Below, piece after piece: positions 32,360 through 33,285 of a stretch of DNA of 33,285 nt. Every line of letters starts with the position of its first letter. The first letter of the stretch is position 1. The notes beneath the pieces were generated by a model. That model did not search any database. It was given only the letters and a program-made list of their open reading frames with translations, and was not told the DNA's origin. A program made the position numbers and the translations under genes. Source of the stretch: an uncultured Saprospiraceae bacterium (GTDB taxonomy: Bacteria; Bacteroidota; Bacteroidia; Chitinophagales; Saprospiraceae); contig CALGNN010000179.1 of assembly GCA_937961455.1 (NCBI GenBank), positions 1 to 33,285 on the forward strand. The letters are read 5' to 3'.

Positions 32360-33285
32360 TTGAAAAATCTAATAACAAGTACAGTGCTAATGGTCGAACC
32401 TGCACAGTTTGGCTTTAATGAACAGGCGGCAGAAACCAATGCGTTTCAAAAACGTATAGCGCATTTAAATGAACAAGAAATTCAAGATAAAGCAAAAGAA
32501 GAATTTAATAATTTTGTTGATCTTTTGAGAAAAGAAGGGATTGAGGTCATGGTCATTAAAGACAACTTAGATCATTTTACGCCTGATGCCATTTTTCCCA
32601 ACAATTGGTTTAGCACTTGCCCTCATACGCAGAAAATATATACCTACCCTATGAAGGTTGAATTGCGATCCAAAGAACGAAGAGAAGACGTCTTAGATCA
32701 AATTAAGCAGTTTAATAATTTTACTGTCGACCAAGAATTAATTGATTTTGAAGAAAAAGATCTTGCACTTGAAGGAACAGGTAGTTTGGTTTTAGATCAT
32801 CAAAATAAAATTGCCTATGCGGTACTTAGTCCAAGAACCGATAAAAAACCTATAAAAGAATGGTGTAAAAAAACGGGCTTTAGCACAGTACTATTCCATG
32901 CTTATGGTCCTGCCCAAGAAGAAATCTACCACACCAATGTTGTGATGACTATGGCCGATGAATATTGTGTCATCGCCTTAGATACCATAACCAATCCGAT
33001 GGAGCGATTGGATCTCATTGATGCCATAGAAAACCAAAGTCATAAACAGATTATTGAAATTAGTATTGAACAAATGAATCAATTTGCAGGAAATATGATT
33101 CAGTTGCAAAATGATAAAAATGAGAAATGTTTAGTGATGTCTTCAAGTGCATTCGAATCATTAGACGAAGATCAAATTGATACGATAGAAAAAGAATTTG
33201 GCAATAAAATTATTGCAGCATCCATACCTACAATTGAAACCATTGGTGGTGGATCTGCAAGATGTATGATAGCTGAGATTTTTAA
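32360..33285 (+). CDS. ctlX: CtlX-type amidinotransferase/arginine deiminase-related protein (3' end outside window)
   Basis: I translated this frame by hand; 308 codons are open at the window edge. The proposed start is TTG at 32360, giving MKNLITSTVLMVEPAQFGFN, because family members begin with a short strand leading to a conserved M-x-x-P motif. The first ATG (32390) would cut that strand away. Conserved elements are IFPNNWFS, LEGTGSLVLD (Glu), H191 in YHTNVVM and nucleophilic C302 in GGGSARCMIAEIF. These proteins are annotated as citrulline-utilisation hydrolases of the pentein fold. The window probably lacks only the last few residues. The 185-nt upstream gap contains the T-rich repeat array and no clear promoter. 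Confidence 0.85.
   Translation, partial: MKNLITSTVLMVEPAQFGFNEQAAETNAFQKRIAHLNEQEIQDKAKEEFNNFVDLLRKEGIEVMVIKDNLDHFTPDAIFPNNWFSTCPHTQKIYTYPMKVELRSKERREDVLDQIKQFNNFTVDQELIDFEEKDLALEGTGSLVLDHQNKIAYAVLSPRTDKKPIKEWCKKTGFSTVLFHAYGPAQEEIYHTNVVMTMADEYCVIALDTITNPMERLDLIDAIENQSHKQIIEISIEQMNQFAGNMIQLQNDKNEKCLVMSSSAFESLDEDQIDTIEKEFGNKIIAASIPTIETIGGGSARCMIAEIF

Overview
The window comes from a member of the Bacteroidota, probably a free-living, possibly marine lineage such as the Saprospiria (the exact lineage is an inference). The evidence is two SusC/SusD outer-membrane uptake pairs, a type IX secretion (T9SS) sorting domain, DUF5916, FG-GAP/UnbV and FIST proteins, AT-rich DNA, promoter-like TAnnTTTG motifs and almost no Shine-Dalgarno sequences. 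No tRNA, rRNA, CRISPR array, insertion sequence or phage gene was seen.

Left part (1-16114), a putative glycan or sulfated-substrate locus. On the minus strand lie a SusC/SusD pair and, after a terminator, a large secreted protein (LamG, PNGase F-like domain, T9SS tail) whose last residues fall outside the window. Diverging from SusC is a tight plus-strand run: LacI-type regulator, FG-GAP/UnbV secreted protein, PhyH-type dioxygenase and sulfatase lipoprotein. The divergent spacer holds a perfect 12-bp palindrome with a central CG, a good candidate LacI operator. A DUF5916 outer-membrane protein follows behind its own promoter and a 10-bp-arm inverted repeat. No classical glycoside hydrolase is present, so the substrate is open. 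The PNGase F-like domain and the sulfatase point towards a glycoprotein or sulfated glycan.

Middle (16118-25952). A FIST sensor gene overlaps a hybrid histidine kinase gene by 8 nt. Then come a small DoxX-like membrane protein, a second SusC/SusD pair with no enzymes beside it, a 13-bp bidirectional terminator, a GNAT acetyltransferase and a NarL-type response regulator.

Right part (26144-33285). A MoxR-like AAA+ ATPase and a CoxE-like VWA protein form a two-gene unit. Their junction carries a 50-nt tandem triplication that keeps every stop/start overlap intact and creates two 16-codon mini-ORFs. Next come an amidinotransferase/deiminase-superfamily enzyme, phosphoenolpyruvate carboxylase and a CtlX-type member of the same superfamily, cut by the window end. 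Arrays of an 8-bp TTTTTGGC/TTTTTGGG repeat flank the carboxylase gene; one has the spacing of a G-quadruplex.

All translations of regions 1-2328 and 32360-33285, and all alignments to known families, were done by eye and memory, without database searches.
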